Notes under the pieces: model-generated
The model's input: the letters and a program-made list of their open reading frames with translations, nothing else
Databases searched by the model: none
What the model was told of the DNA's origin: nothing
From: Clostridia bacterium
Lineage (GTDB): Bacteria; CBDUZB01; JAGLHV01
Assembly: GCA_030595925.1 (NCBI GenBank)
Contig: JAUVLC010000009.1
Coordinates: forward strand, 1 to 39,570
Direction of reading: 5' to 3'
DNA length: 39,570 bases
Part shown: positions 24,031 to 31,592 of the stretch, one piece after another
How positions within the stretch are numbered: position 1 is the first letter of the stretch
Layout of the letters: each line of letters starts with the position of its first letter
Made by a program: the position numbers and the translations under genes

Positions 24031-25560
24031 GTGAATAAGAAATTCTATATCACTACTCCATTATATTATGTTAATGATGTCTTACACATTGGGCATGCGT
24101 ATTGTACTGTCGCAGTGGATGTATTGGCACGTTTTAGAAGATTGAAGGGAGAAGAAGTTTTTTTTTTAACAGGGACTGATGAGCATGGACAAAAAATAGA
24201 ACAGGCGGCACGGTTAAAAGGGGAAGAGCCGCAAGCGTGGGTAGAGAGGATTGTTAAGGAAGACAAAAAACTATGGGAGAGATTGAATATCTCTTATGAT
24301 GATTTTATTCAAACGACCCAGGTACGGCATAAAGATACGGTACAGGCTGTTTTTACTAAACTTTATGAAAAAGGGGATATTTACAAGGGGAAATATGAAG
24401 GATGGTATTGTGTTCCTTGTGAAACTTTTTGTTTAGAAGGGCAATTGGTTGAAGGTAAATGTCCGGAATGTGGACGGATAGCGGAAAAAGTTGCTGAGGA
24501 AAGTTATTTCTTTAAATTGTCCGAATATCAGGAAAAGTTATTAGATTATTTTAATAAAAATCCTGATTTTATGCAGCCGCCATCCCGACAGGCAGAAATG
24601 ATTAATTTTGTGAAAGATGGATTGAAAGATCTAAGTGTGAGCAGATTGGGTACTAAGTGGGGAATACCGGTACCGTTTGATTCCAAACATACTATTTATG
24701 TGTGGTTTGATGCATTGATAAATTATATTACTGCTGTTGATTATCTTAAAGAAGGTGAGAAGTTTAAAAAATTTTGGCCTGCTGATATTCATCTGGTAGG
24801 AAAGGAAATATTCAAATTTCATGTAATTATTTGGCCGGCTATGTTAATGGCTTTAGATATAAAAATTCCCCGTAAGGTTTTTGGTCATGGATGGTGGACG
24901 GTAGAAGGAAAGAAAATGAGTAAGTCCAAAGGGAATGTGGTAGATCCCCATCAGGTAGTGGATGAATTCGGAGTAGATGCGTTTCGTTATTTTCTTCTAC
25001 GGGAGGTACCGTTTGGTTTAGATGGTGATTTTTCAAAGGATTCTTTTATCAATCGTTATAATGCTGATTTAGCTAATGATTTAGGTAATTTGCTCAACCG
25101 GACATTAGTTATGTTGGATAAATATTTTGAGGGGATTATTCCTGTCCCGGAAAGTAAAGAAAAAATAGATGATGATTTAATAAATCTTATCCAAAAACTT
25201 CCCTCTAATTTGGAAGAATCATTGGAAAGATTGGAATTTCATTCTGCTTTTTCTTATATCTGGGAGATAGTTAATTTTGCCAATAAATATATTGATGAGA
25301 TGGCTCCATGGAAATTATTCAAGGATAATAAGGAAAGGCTGCAAACAGTTATTTATAATTTAATAGAGGCTTTACGAATAATTTCTTTAGCTGTTGCTCC
25401 TTTTATGCCTGAAACTAACGAAAAAATGGAGAAACAATTAGGAATTTCTCATCATAAATCTTTTGAGGCAATGGTTTGGGGTGGGATTAAACCCGGGAAT
25501 AAAATAGAAATGAAGGGGAGGGAACCCTTGTTTCCCCGAATAATTAAACCTAAAAAGTAG
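24031..25560 (+). CDS. metG: Methionyl-tRNA synthetase
   Basis: Charges tRNA-Met. GTG start at 24031 after AAGGATAATC. In 509 residues: HIGH (19-22) and KMSKS (295-299) ATP motifs, connective zinc knuckle with C127, C130, C144 and C147 (one four-Cys site), and TGTDEHG (48-54). The anticodon-binding helices follow (about 360-500: LGNLLNRTL, MAPWKLFKD). It stops without the C-terminal tRNA-binding EMAP-like domain found in longer MetG proteins. I see no T-box or other leader structure before it; the gap from ricT is only 35 nt, so it likely reads through from tmk. Confidence 0.96.
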   Translation: MNKKFYITTPLYYVNDVLHIGHAYCTVAVDVLARFRRLKGEEVFFLTGTDEHGQKIEQAARLKGEEPQAWVERIVKEDKKLWERLNISYDDFIQTTQVRHKDTVQAVFTKLYEKGDIYKGKYEGWYCVPCETFCLEGQLVEGKCPECGRIAEKVAEESYFFKLSEYQEKLLDYFNKNPDFMQPPSRQAEMINFVKDGLKDLSVSRLGTKWGIPVPFDSKHTIYVWFDALINYITAVDYLKEGEKFKKFWPADIHLVGKEIFKFHVIIWPAMLMALDIKIPRKVFGHGWWTVEGKKMSKSKGNVVDPHQVVDEFGVDAFRYFLLREVPFGLDGDFSKDSFINRYNADLANDLGNLLNRTLVMLDKYFEGIIPVPESKEKIDDDLINLIQKLPSNLEESLERLEFHSAFSYIWEIVNFANKYIDEMAPWKLFKDNKERLQTVIYNLIEALRIISLAVAPFMPETNEKMEKQLGISHHKSFEAMVWGGIKPGNKIEMKGREPLFPRIIKPKK

Positions 25561-25639
25561 TTTTTATCAAAAGCGGGATAATTAATTGCTGATAATGTTT
25601 TGGAAAATATAAGTTTGGTTGGTTGTGGGGGTTTTTTCA

Positions 25640-26587
25640 ATGAAAGAGAAAAAAATAATTTTAAACTTTATTTTGGGATTGATTATTTTAATGCTAAGTA
25701 TTTCCGGTTTTTCCATCGGGAAATATATTTTTAATTTTAAAGATATTTTTTCTTATCATAAGGCAACTTCGAGCGAAGTGGAAAAATCAAGTATTTCTTA
25801 TGTCAACTGGGAAAACAAAGCAGAGAAAATACTAAATAAAAAAACGGATAAATTAACTTTTGTTGATTTTGTTAGTAAGAAAAATAAATCATCAAAGAAA
25901 AAGAAAATTTTAATTTCTAAGAAGAAACAAATTGCAAAAAAGATAAAGAGAAAAAAAATAAAAATACCTGTTGTTTCTAAAGAGTTAATTGTAGATGATT
26001 TTGACCGGAAAACATATTTAAATAGTTTAGGGGAAAATAGCGGAATATTTTCAGGCGGGGGGGGAGTTTGTGAACGGGTTTTTTCTTCCGATGAGTTTTT
26101 TCCTATGGGGTATTTATTAAGACTGGATTATGATGTAAGTATTGAAAGGTCATATGCCGGGTTCTGGACTGGATTGGGAGGAATTAATTTAATCTCTTAT
26201 GATTATTTATCTTTTTGGATTAAGGGATTGAAGGGTAGGGAATCTTTTAGACTAGAGATTAGTGATGGTATAAATAATGTAGGGTTTTCTATTAGGGCCT
26301 TTTTATCGGATAAAAGGGATTCTTCCTGGCAGAAAGTTTTTATTCCTTTAGATTCTTCTTTTAAGGGTATTAATTGGGGAAAAATGAAAGGAAATCTTAC
26401 TTTTACTTTTGAGTATTCCGAGGGTTTACCTTATAAAAGTACGGTATTTATTGAACGAATAAGTTTTGTTGCTGAGAAAAAAAATAAAAAAACATCGAAT
26501 AATTTTAACGATTACTTGTCCTCTCCGTTTTATTTATCGGAGGCGGAGAGGATAAAGTGCGTCATTGAGAAGTTCCAAATGAGCTAA
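25640..26587 (+). CDS. Membrane-anchored CBM-like (galactose-binding fold) protein 1
   Basis: Start chosen at ATG 25640, behind a GGGGG stretch, rather than at the in-frame TTG at 25619. Basic N-terminus, one TM (about 6-28, N-in/C-out), a Lys-rich linker (about 75-108), then a beta-sandwich domain (about 112-290). That domain has DDFDRKTYLNSLGE, GFWTGLGGINLISYDYLSFWIKG, SFRLEISDG, and SWQKVFIPLD. This pattern resembles CBM11/CIA30-type carbohydrate-binding sandwiches, recognised by pattern only. The downstream protein at 27167-28096 has the same layout. A G8 run (26057-26064) codes for GGGG in the domain. The function is unknown: possibly binding glycan at the outer face of the inner membrane. 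First gene of a five-gene cassette. Confidence 0.6.
   Translation: MKEKKIILNFILGLIILMLSISGFSIGKYIFNFKDIFSYHKATSSEVEKSSISYVNWENKAEKILNKKTDKLTFVDFVSKKNKSSKKKKILISKKKQIAKKIKRKKIKIPVVSKELIVDDFDRKTYLNSLGENSGIFSGGGGVCERVFSSDEFFPMGYLLRLDYDVSIERSYAGFWTGLGGINLISYDYLSFWIKGLKGRESFRLEISDGINNVGFSIRAFLSDKRDSSWQKVFIPLDSSFKGINWGKMKGNLTFTFEYSEGLPYKSTVFIERISFVAEKKNKKTSNNFNDYLSSPFYLSEAERIKCVIEKFQMS
26057..26064 (+). repeat. G8 homopolymer inside CBM-like gene 1
   Basis: Eight consecutive G in an AT-rich gene, placed about 45% into the coding sequence; loss or gain of one G would truncate the protein within the sandwich domain. Confidence 0.55.
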
Positions 26588-26731
26588 AGCAATATTGATT
26601 GATATGATATTTTATGGTATTGTTTTGTCCCGGAGTTTGTTCTGAGCATTATTTAAGGACTTGTCTCAATGACATCAAATAGGCAATTTTGTAGAATTCT
26701 AAAAATATTTAGTAAGAGGAGAAACCTAAAT

Positions 26732-27139
26732 ATGCAAATAATTTATCATGTTATGGTTTTTATTTTGTCTCTTTGTACTCTTGTTTTGTGGTTTTGGTTA
26801 AAGAAAGCAAATAGAAGAGCTGCTACCAATTTGAATAAACAAAGTGTGGGAAGTATAGAAAATTATTTGGAAAAAATAAATAAAACGATGGAAAATTTGA
26901 ATAGTAAATTTTGGGAATATGATAATTATTTAGCTAATATTCAGAGGACCGTTGAAGAAGAACGGCGGGAAATCATAAAATTATTAGAGAATGTAACCAG
27001 ATTGATAGAAAAGGAAAAAAAAGAAAACAACTATTCTTTTCCTAAACAAGACAAACATTTAGTTTCTGAGTTAAATCAAAAAGTAGGTGATTTAGAAAGC
27101 AAGTTGAGGCAATATGTTCAAAAAGGCGGAATTTTATAA
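26732..27139 (+). CDS. Small TM plus coiled-coil protein 1
   Basis: Start chosen at the ATG at 26732, 9 nt behind AAGAGGAG, instead of an in-frame ATG at 26669 that has no ribosome-binding site. The product is 135 residues: TM at about 3-24, then KKANRR (positive-inside, so the C-terminal part should be cytoplasmic). A long charged helical stretch follows with coiled-coil heptads (about 40-130: YLEKINKTMENLNSKFWE, EEERREIIKLLENVT, LNQKVGDLESKL). I recognise no family. The protein at 28144-28785 has the same plan. Confidence 0.6.
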   Translation: MQIIYHVMVFILSLCTLVLWFWLKKANRRAATNLNKQSVGSIENYLEKINKTMENLNSKFWEYDNYLANIQRTVEEERREIIKLLENVTRLIEKEKKENNYSFPKQDKHLVSELNQKVGDLESKLRQYVQKGGIL

Positions 27140-27166
27140 TACTTAATAAGTGGATGAAATAACCGA

Positions 27167-28096
27167 ATGAAAGAAAAGATAGAAAAAAATGGTGTAATAA
27201 TTATTTGGATAATAGTTGGCTTAATTATCCTTATAAACGGAGCCTTCTTTTTGATAGGAATAATAGATTTGTTTAAACGAAGTGGTCCTTCTTTAAAACC
27301 TGTTCCTATTGTTAAAACAGACAAAGAAGTTATTATTGAAGAGAAACAGGATGTTGAAGAAAAGTCTAAGAAATTTGTTGAGGAATCGAAAGAAGAAAGT
27401 ATTGTAGAAAAAGAAAAAGTCTTTAAAAAAGAAATTAAACCAAAAAAAGAGGTTAAAGCCAAAAAAGAAATAAAACCAAAAAAAGAAATTAAACCAAAAA
27501 AAGAAATTAAAGCTAAGAAAGAGGTCAAACTAAAAAAAGAAAAAACAAAACCTGCGGAAAAGAAAGTTGGAAAAAGAAAGGGTATTTTATTTTTAAATAA
27601 TTTTGATAATAATACAACAAAAAATGATTTAGGAAAAAAGACCTGGTGTTTTAAAAAAGGAGAGGGGGTTTGTATTGATTCTTTTTACTATAATATAAAT
27701 ATCCCCAATACCTATAATGACAGGAATGGAGAATATTCCTTGCGTTTATCCTTTGCTGTTTCGAAATCAGGGGATATGAGTGGGTTTTCCAGTGATTTTA
27801 AAGATGTGGATTTAAGCAGTTATCGATATTTATCTTTTTGGGTCAGAGGTGCAGAAGGGGGAGAAATTTTCAGAGTAAGAATTAGTGATGGTGTAAAAGC
27901 AAGTGAAATTTCAATTAAAGGTTTTTTTCCGAAAGGTTTATTTCCGTATTGGAGAAGGGTTGTGATTCCTTTAAAAATATTTAAAAGCATAAAAAAATGG
28001 AATAAAATAAAAGGTTCTTTGAGTTTTGTTTTTGATTATAAAGTAAGCACTGTTCGTCAGGGTGTGATTTATATTGATGAAATTGTATTTGAATAA
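27167..28096 (+). CDS. Membrane-anchored CBM-like (galactose-binding fold) protein 2
   Basis: 309 residues. TM at about 9-34 (N-in), an acidic Glu/Lys stretch, then a hexad repeat of the type K-x-K-K-E-I/V repeated six to seven times (residues 88-125). A C-terminal beta-sandwich follows (about 140-309: FLNNFDNNTTKNDLG, VDLSSYRYLSFWVRGAEGG, FRVRISDG, WRRVVIPLK, VIYIDEIVF), clearly related in pattern to protein 1. The rigid charged repeat could hold the sandwich away from the membrane, as TonB-like linkers do. It starts 27 nt after the first coiled-coil gene; the ribosome-binding site is weak (GGATG). Confidence 0.6.
   Translation: MKEKIEKNGVIIIWIIVGLIILINGAFFLIGIIDLFKRSGPSLKPVPIVKTDKEVIIEEKQDVEEKSKKFVEESKEESIVEKEKVFKKEIKPKKEVKAKKEIKPKKEIKPKKEIKAKKEVKLKKEKTKPAEKKVGKRKGILFLNNFDNNTTKNDLGKKTWCFKKGEGVCIDSFYYNINIPNTYNDRNGEYSLRLSFAVSKSGDMSGFSSDFKDVDLSSYRYLSFWVRGAEGGEIFRVRISDGVKASEISIKGFFPKGLFPYWRRVVIPLKIFKSIKKWNKIKGSLSFVFDYKVSTVRQGVIYIDEIVFE
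27428..27541 (+). repeat. Tandem repeat coding for K-x-K-K-E-I/V hexads
   Basis: About 18-nt imperfect units built on AAACCAAAAAAAGAAATT in the linker of CBM-like protein 2. The near-identical DNA units suggest recent expansion by slippage, so the linker length may vary among strains. Confidence 0.65.
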
Positions 28097-28143
28097 ACTA
28101 TGACTTTTCAGTTAAACTACATTAAAGTAGGGGGATAAACAGG

Positions 28144-28785
28144 GTGATAAAAGATTTGCTTATTAAAAACCAGGGGTTTATTTTTAGTGTTATGATTTTT
28201 ATTTTAATTTCTTTTGTTGTTATTTTATTAATTTGGCTTAAAAAAATTGCAGGGAGAAAAGATCCTTTATCTGTCAAGGGAGGGGAATTTGTTATAGGAA
28301 AACAATTGAAGGATGACATTCATAAATTATCGGAGTTGATTAAGGAAAATAATAACGCAAAACAACAAATAGAAGATTTAGCAAAAAATTTACGCAATGA
28401 AGAGGAAAAAAGAAAAAAAGATAAAGCGAATATAGATAAAGAAAAAGCAGAAGAAAAAAAGAAGTTTAAAGAATCTCTTAATGTGTTAATAAAAAAAATA
28501 GCATCTGTCGAGATTAATCAAAAAAGCATTGATTCATCCATAGAGGCTTTACAGAATAGAATTGAAGACATGAGAGAAGATATGAATAATATGGATAGTA
28601 GTGGGAGTGTAAATGCTGACGGGAGCAGTAATAAAGAATTGAAACACGAAATCGATAGTTTAGAAGAGGAAATAAAAGCAAATCAAAAACAAATGGAAAA
28701 TTGGTATAGGCTTTTTGAAAGCATTGATGCTGATATGGTGGATATAAATAATAAATTGAAAGAATTAGAGGAAAGAAAGAATTAG
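28144..28785 (+). CDS. Small TM plus coiled-coil protein 2
   Basis: GTG start at 28144 with AGTAGGGGG upstream. 213 residues: TM at about 13-35, followed by KKIAGRK (positive-inside, C-terminus cytoplasmic). A very charged coiled coil spans about 60-210 (KELIRE/EKRKKDKANIDKEKAEEKKKF-type heptads), with a short Ser/Gly break (SSGSVNADGSSN) near 150. No recognisable enzyme motif. A 17-nt unit is duplicated across its stop codon. Co-oriented with and close to CBM-like protein 2 and the GH57-fold gene. Confidence 0.6.
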   Translation: MIKDLLIKNQGFIFSVMIFILISFVVILLIWLKKIAGRKDPLSVKGGEFVIGKQLKDDIHKLSELIKENNNAKQQIEDLAKNLRNEEEKRKKDKANIDKEKAEEKKKFKESLNVLIKKIASVEINQKSIDSSIEALQNRIEDMREDMNNMDSSGSVNADGSSNKELKHEIDSLEEEIKANQKQMENWYRLFESIDADMVDINNKLKELEERKN

Positions 28786-28801
28786 AGGAAAGAAAGAATT
28801 A
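28759..28801 (+). repeat. 17-nt tandem repeat across a stop codon
   Basis: Unit AAAGAATTAGAGGAAAG occurs at 28759-28775 and 28776-28792, with a partial third copy to 28801. The stop TAG of the coiled-coil gene falls in unit 2; removing one unit would still give a stop, so the protein end changes little. Confidence 0.8.
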
Positions 28802-28820
28802 ATTGATGAGGTAAGAGCAA

Positions 28821-31271
28821 TTGAAAACATTTAATAAAATGAGAATTATCGATTTTAAAATGGGTAAAAATTTATTTTTGGTTGGTATTCTAATTGTGTT
28901 TTTTATTATAGGAATAAATAGTTTTGTTCTGTCTATGGGAAAAAGACCTAAAGAAGTTAGGCCTTTGAAAGAGGAAGAAAGTGTTTCTCAAACTCCGGAT
29001 GTTGAACAGGATTCTGAATCGGTTGGGTTATATCTTTTTCTTATTCTAAATCAAAAATGTCCTGATTATTTTCAGGATTTTTCCATGGAAGGAATTAATC
29101 CCTGGGTAAGATTATATAGTACAAGGTATTTGTATCCATGGGCAAAGGAGCTGGAAAATTGTCCGCAGAATTTTCATTGTATTTTACATTTGGATTCTCT
29201 TTTAATAAAAGGGATAGAAGAGTTAGTTGCCGGAGAGAAAGAAGACATTTATTTTACTTTAAGCAAAAAGCCTGTGATTGATTTAACAGAAGAGGATAAG
29301 GATTTTATTTTTAAGTATTTTTTTTACATTCCCATACAGGTAAATGCTGATTTTTATAGCCGTTATAAGGAGTTAAAATCATTACCCAGACATCGTTATA
29401 CTAATCAGGATTTTTTAGATCTGGAGGTTTTATTTGCTCTGTCCTGGCTGGATCCTCAGTTACAGAAAGAATATTTTAGTCGATATTTTAAAGGGAAAAA
29501 TCGTTCATTTACCGAAAAGGAAAAAATGAACGTTTTTGAAAAACAAATGGAACTTGTCCGTCAGGTTATTCCCTTATTAAAAGCCTTACAGGATAAAAAA
29601 CAAATAGAAATAATGTGTACCCCATATCATGAAATTATTTTACCGTTGATTCATGATAGTAATTTAGCCAGGGTTTCCGATACCGAAATTAAATTTCCTA
29701 CCGAAAATTTTTCTTATCCGGAAGATGTTCAAAGTCAGTTAGCTAAAGGATTAATTACTTATGAGACGTTTTTTGGCTCTTATCCCATGGGCTTATGGTT
29801 GCCGGAGGGGGCAATAGCTGAAGAGTTATTTGTTTTCTTTAGTTCTTTTGGTATAAAATGGATATTTGTAGAAGAAGATATTTTAAGAGAATCTCTGGAA
29901 GAGGAAAATTTATACCATTCTTGCTTTTTTGAAAAAGAAAAAGATATAACTATTTTTCCTTTACATCGGGGAATATCAAGAAAGATAAATAATATTTATT
30001 TTTTGCAGGGAGCGGAAAAAGCAAGTAGAAAATTGGTCAGTGAATTATTTCGTATTAGGAAAAAGTTTAAAAAATTTCAGCGCCAGCCGGAGATAGTAAC
30101 GCTCAATCTGGAAGTAGATAGTGATTTCATTTTTAAATTAGATGAGGTTTTTTCCGAATATCCTGAATTGGTAACTACTACTTATCCTAAATGGTTTGCT
30201 AATTATCCTTACTCAAGGCAATTGGATAACATAAAATGTGATTCGGAAAAAGGTGGTTTTTCTGCCTGGATAGGGAAAGAAAGGCAAAATAGGGCATGGA
30301 ATAATTTGGTTTATGCCCGTGAGGCAATAGGAAAATATAAAAATAGCGGTGAAGCAAGAATTAAACGATTAGATGCAGCATTCGAAAAAATATATACTGC
30401 TCAGGAAGCAAAATGGTTTTTCTGTTTTGGGCAGGATAATGAAAAAATCGATTTAGATAAAGTAGAACAGGAATACAACGATTTATTAGCGGATATATAT
30501 AAAGATATAAGGTATAAGGTTCCTAATTACCTATTAGTTCCTTCAACGGACACGGTAAATGTTGTAGATGCTGATATTATCTTAAAAGTTCATGACCCAC
30601 TGGGAGATGATAATGGTAGTGGTGATTATATTTATCCTCTAAATGATGTTTTTGTTCCGGGTATTTTTGATTTGGAAGAGTTTTCAGTGAGAAAAAAGGA
30701 AAAATATTTTGTTCTCAGTATAAAATTAAATAAATTGGATAATCCATGGCAATTACCGTTAGGAATGAGTTTTCCGATAGTTGATATTTATATTGATTTG
30801 AATAATATTCCCAGAGCAGGAAGTACTTTTCTTCTGCCACAAAGAAATGCTTATACTATGCCTAAAGATGCCTGGGAATATTGTGTAACAATCAATGGGG
30901 AAACACAGGAAATTTATAAAGCAGTAATAAATTCTGATCCGGTTAAAGTTGCTGACGTTAAAGTGAAAATAAATTTTGAGGAAAACATAATAAATGCATA
31001 TATTCCTAAAAATTTTCTTCGCGGAAATCCAAAAAACTGGGGATTTATTCCCCTTGTTTTAAACTATGATAATGAATCTCCGGACAAAAGGTGGAAGGTT
31101 AGCAAAGTAAAAAAAGAAGTTACCCAATGGAATTTTGGTGGCGGATTTTATGAAGAAAAAAATCCTAATATAATTGATGTGATTTTACCTCAGGGTAAAA
31201 AACAGAAAAAAATATTAGGTGTTTATAAAAAAAAGCAGGCAGTGCAGATTCCCGCTTTGCGATGTAATTGA
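28821..31271 (+). CDS. GH57-fold secreted protein with glucodextranase-C-like domain, probable pseudo-glycosidase
   Basis: TTG start at 28821, 9 nt after GATGAGG; ATG at 28839 is the alternative. 816 residues. A signal/TM segment lies at about 17-39 (GKNLFLVGILIVFFIIGIN). The GH57 core spans about 68-560: HLDSLLIKGIEELVAGE, RYTNQDFLDLEVLFALSWLDP, PYHEIILPLI, FGSYPMGLWLPEGAIAEEL, AKWFFCFGQDN. The C-terminal sandwich (about 585-770: DPLGDDNGSGDYIYPLNDVF, PIVDIYIDLNN) is of glucodextranase C type. Several usual catalytic motifs are not intact. The first motif reads LILNQKCP instead of the usual His-x-His-Gln-Pro. A later region reads FPLHRGISRKI instead of the Arg-Asp-His type. The usual Asp-Gly-Glu-Asn is replaced. 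It may bind glucan rather than cut it. It closes the cassette. Confidence 0.72.
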   Translation: MKTFNKMRIIDFKMGKNLFLVGILIVFFIIGINSFVLSMGKRPKEVRPLKEEESVSQTPDVEQDSESVGLYLFLILNQKCPDYFQDFSMEGINPWVRLYSTRYLYPWAKELENCPQNFHCILHLDSLLIKGIEELVAGEKEDIYFTLSKKPVIDLTEEDKDFIFKYFFYIPIQVNADFYSRYKELKSLPRHRYTNQDFLDLEVLFALSWLDPQLQKEYFSRYFKGKNRSFTEKEKMNVFEKQMELVRQVIPLLKALQDKKQIEIMCTPYHEIILPLIHDSNLARVSDTEIKFPTENFSYPEDVQSQLAKGLITYETFFGSYPMGLWLPEGAIAEELFVFFSSFGIKWIFVEEDILRESLEEENLYHSCFFEKEKDITIFPLHRGISRKINNIYFLQGAEKASRKLVSELFRIRKKFKKFQRQPEIVTLNLEVDSDFIFKLDEVFSEYPELVTTTYPKWFANYPYSRQLDNIKCDSEKGGFSAWIGKERQNRAWNNLVYAREAIGKYKNSGEARIKRLDAAFEKIYTAQEAKWFFCFGQDNEKIDLDKVEQEYNDLLADIYKDIRYKVPNYLLVPSTDTVNVVDADIILKVHDPLGDDNGSGDYIYPLNDVFVPGIFDLEEFSVRKKEKYFVLSIKLNKLDNPWQLPLGMSFPIVDIYIDLNNIPRAGSTFLLPQRNAYTMPKDAWEYCVTINGETQEIYKAVINSDPVKVADVKVKINFEENIINAYIPKNFLRGNPKNWGFIPLVLNYDNESPDKRWKVSKVKKEVTQWNFGGGFYEEKNPNIIDVILPQGKKQKKILGVYKKKQAVQIPALRCN

Positions 31272-31592
31272 AAAATGTGTGGTAGTGTCAAAAAAAGATG
31301 ACAAATAATTTCCCCCTTTGAAAAAGGGGGATAGGGGGATTTAAGACTATTTGTGACGAGTTAGGTATGTAGGGGCGACTCTTGGTCGCCCGAAAGGTTT
31401 GAAGGGTGGGCAAGCCCACCCCTACGCGAAAAATTTGCTAAGTCATTCAAAACACATTTCACTTTTTTCAAAGGGGGGGGGAGACGACGAGAACACAAAA
31501 CCAAACAAATATTCTCGTTAATAAATTATACAAATTATAAACTAAATGACAAACATTTTGGACATTACTATTGTCAGTAAGGAGGGTAAAAA
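31272..31592. repeat. Repeat-filled spacer before degP, with inverted ends
   Basis: Hairpins seen: CCCCCTTT/AAAGGGGG (31312-31330), GGGCGAC/GTCGCCC (31373-31391) and GGGTGGGC/GCCCACCC (31404-31421), all motif types common as dispersed repeats. The outer pieces CCCCCTTTGAAAAA (31312-31325) and TTTTTCAAAGGGGG (31464-31477) are perfect inverted repeats, so the block may be one composite element. There is no gene. The G9 at 31473-31481 belongs to it. Confidence 0.7.

Noticed and set aside
27118-27528. Antisense ORF with FFGLISF-like repeats
   Set aside because: The repeats are just the complement of the Lys-rich hexad repeat in the CBM-like gene 2; no independent support.
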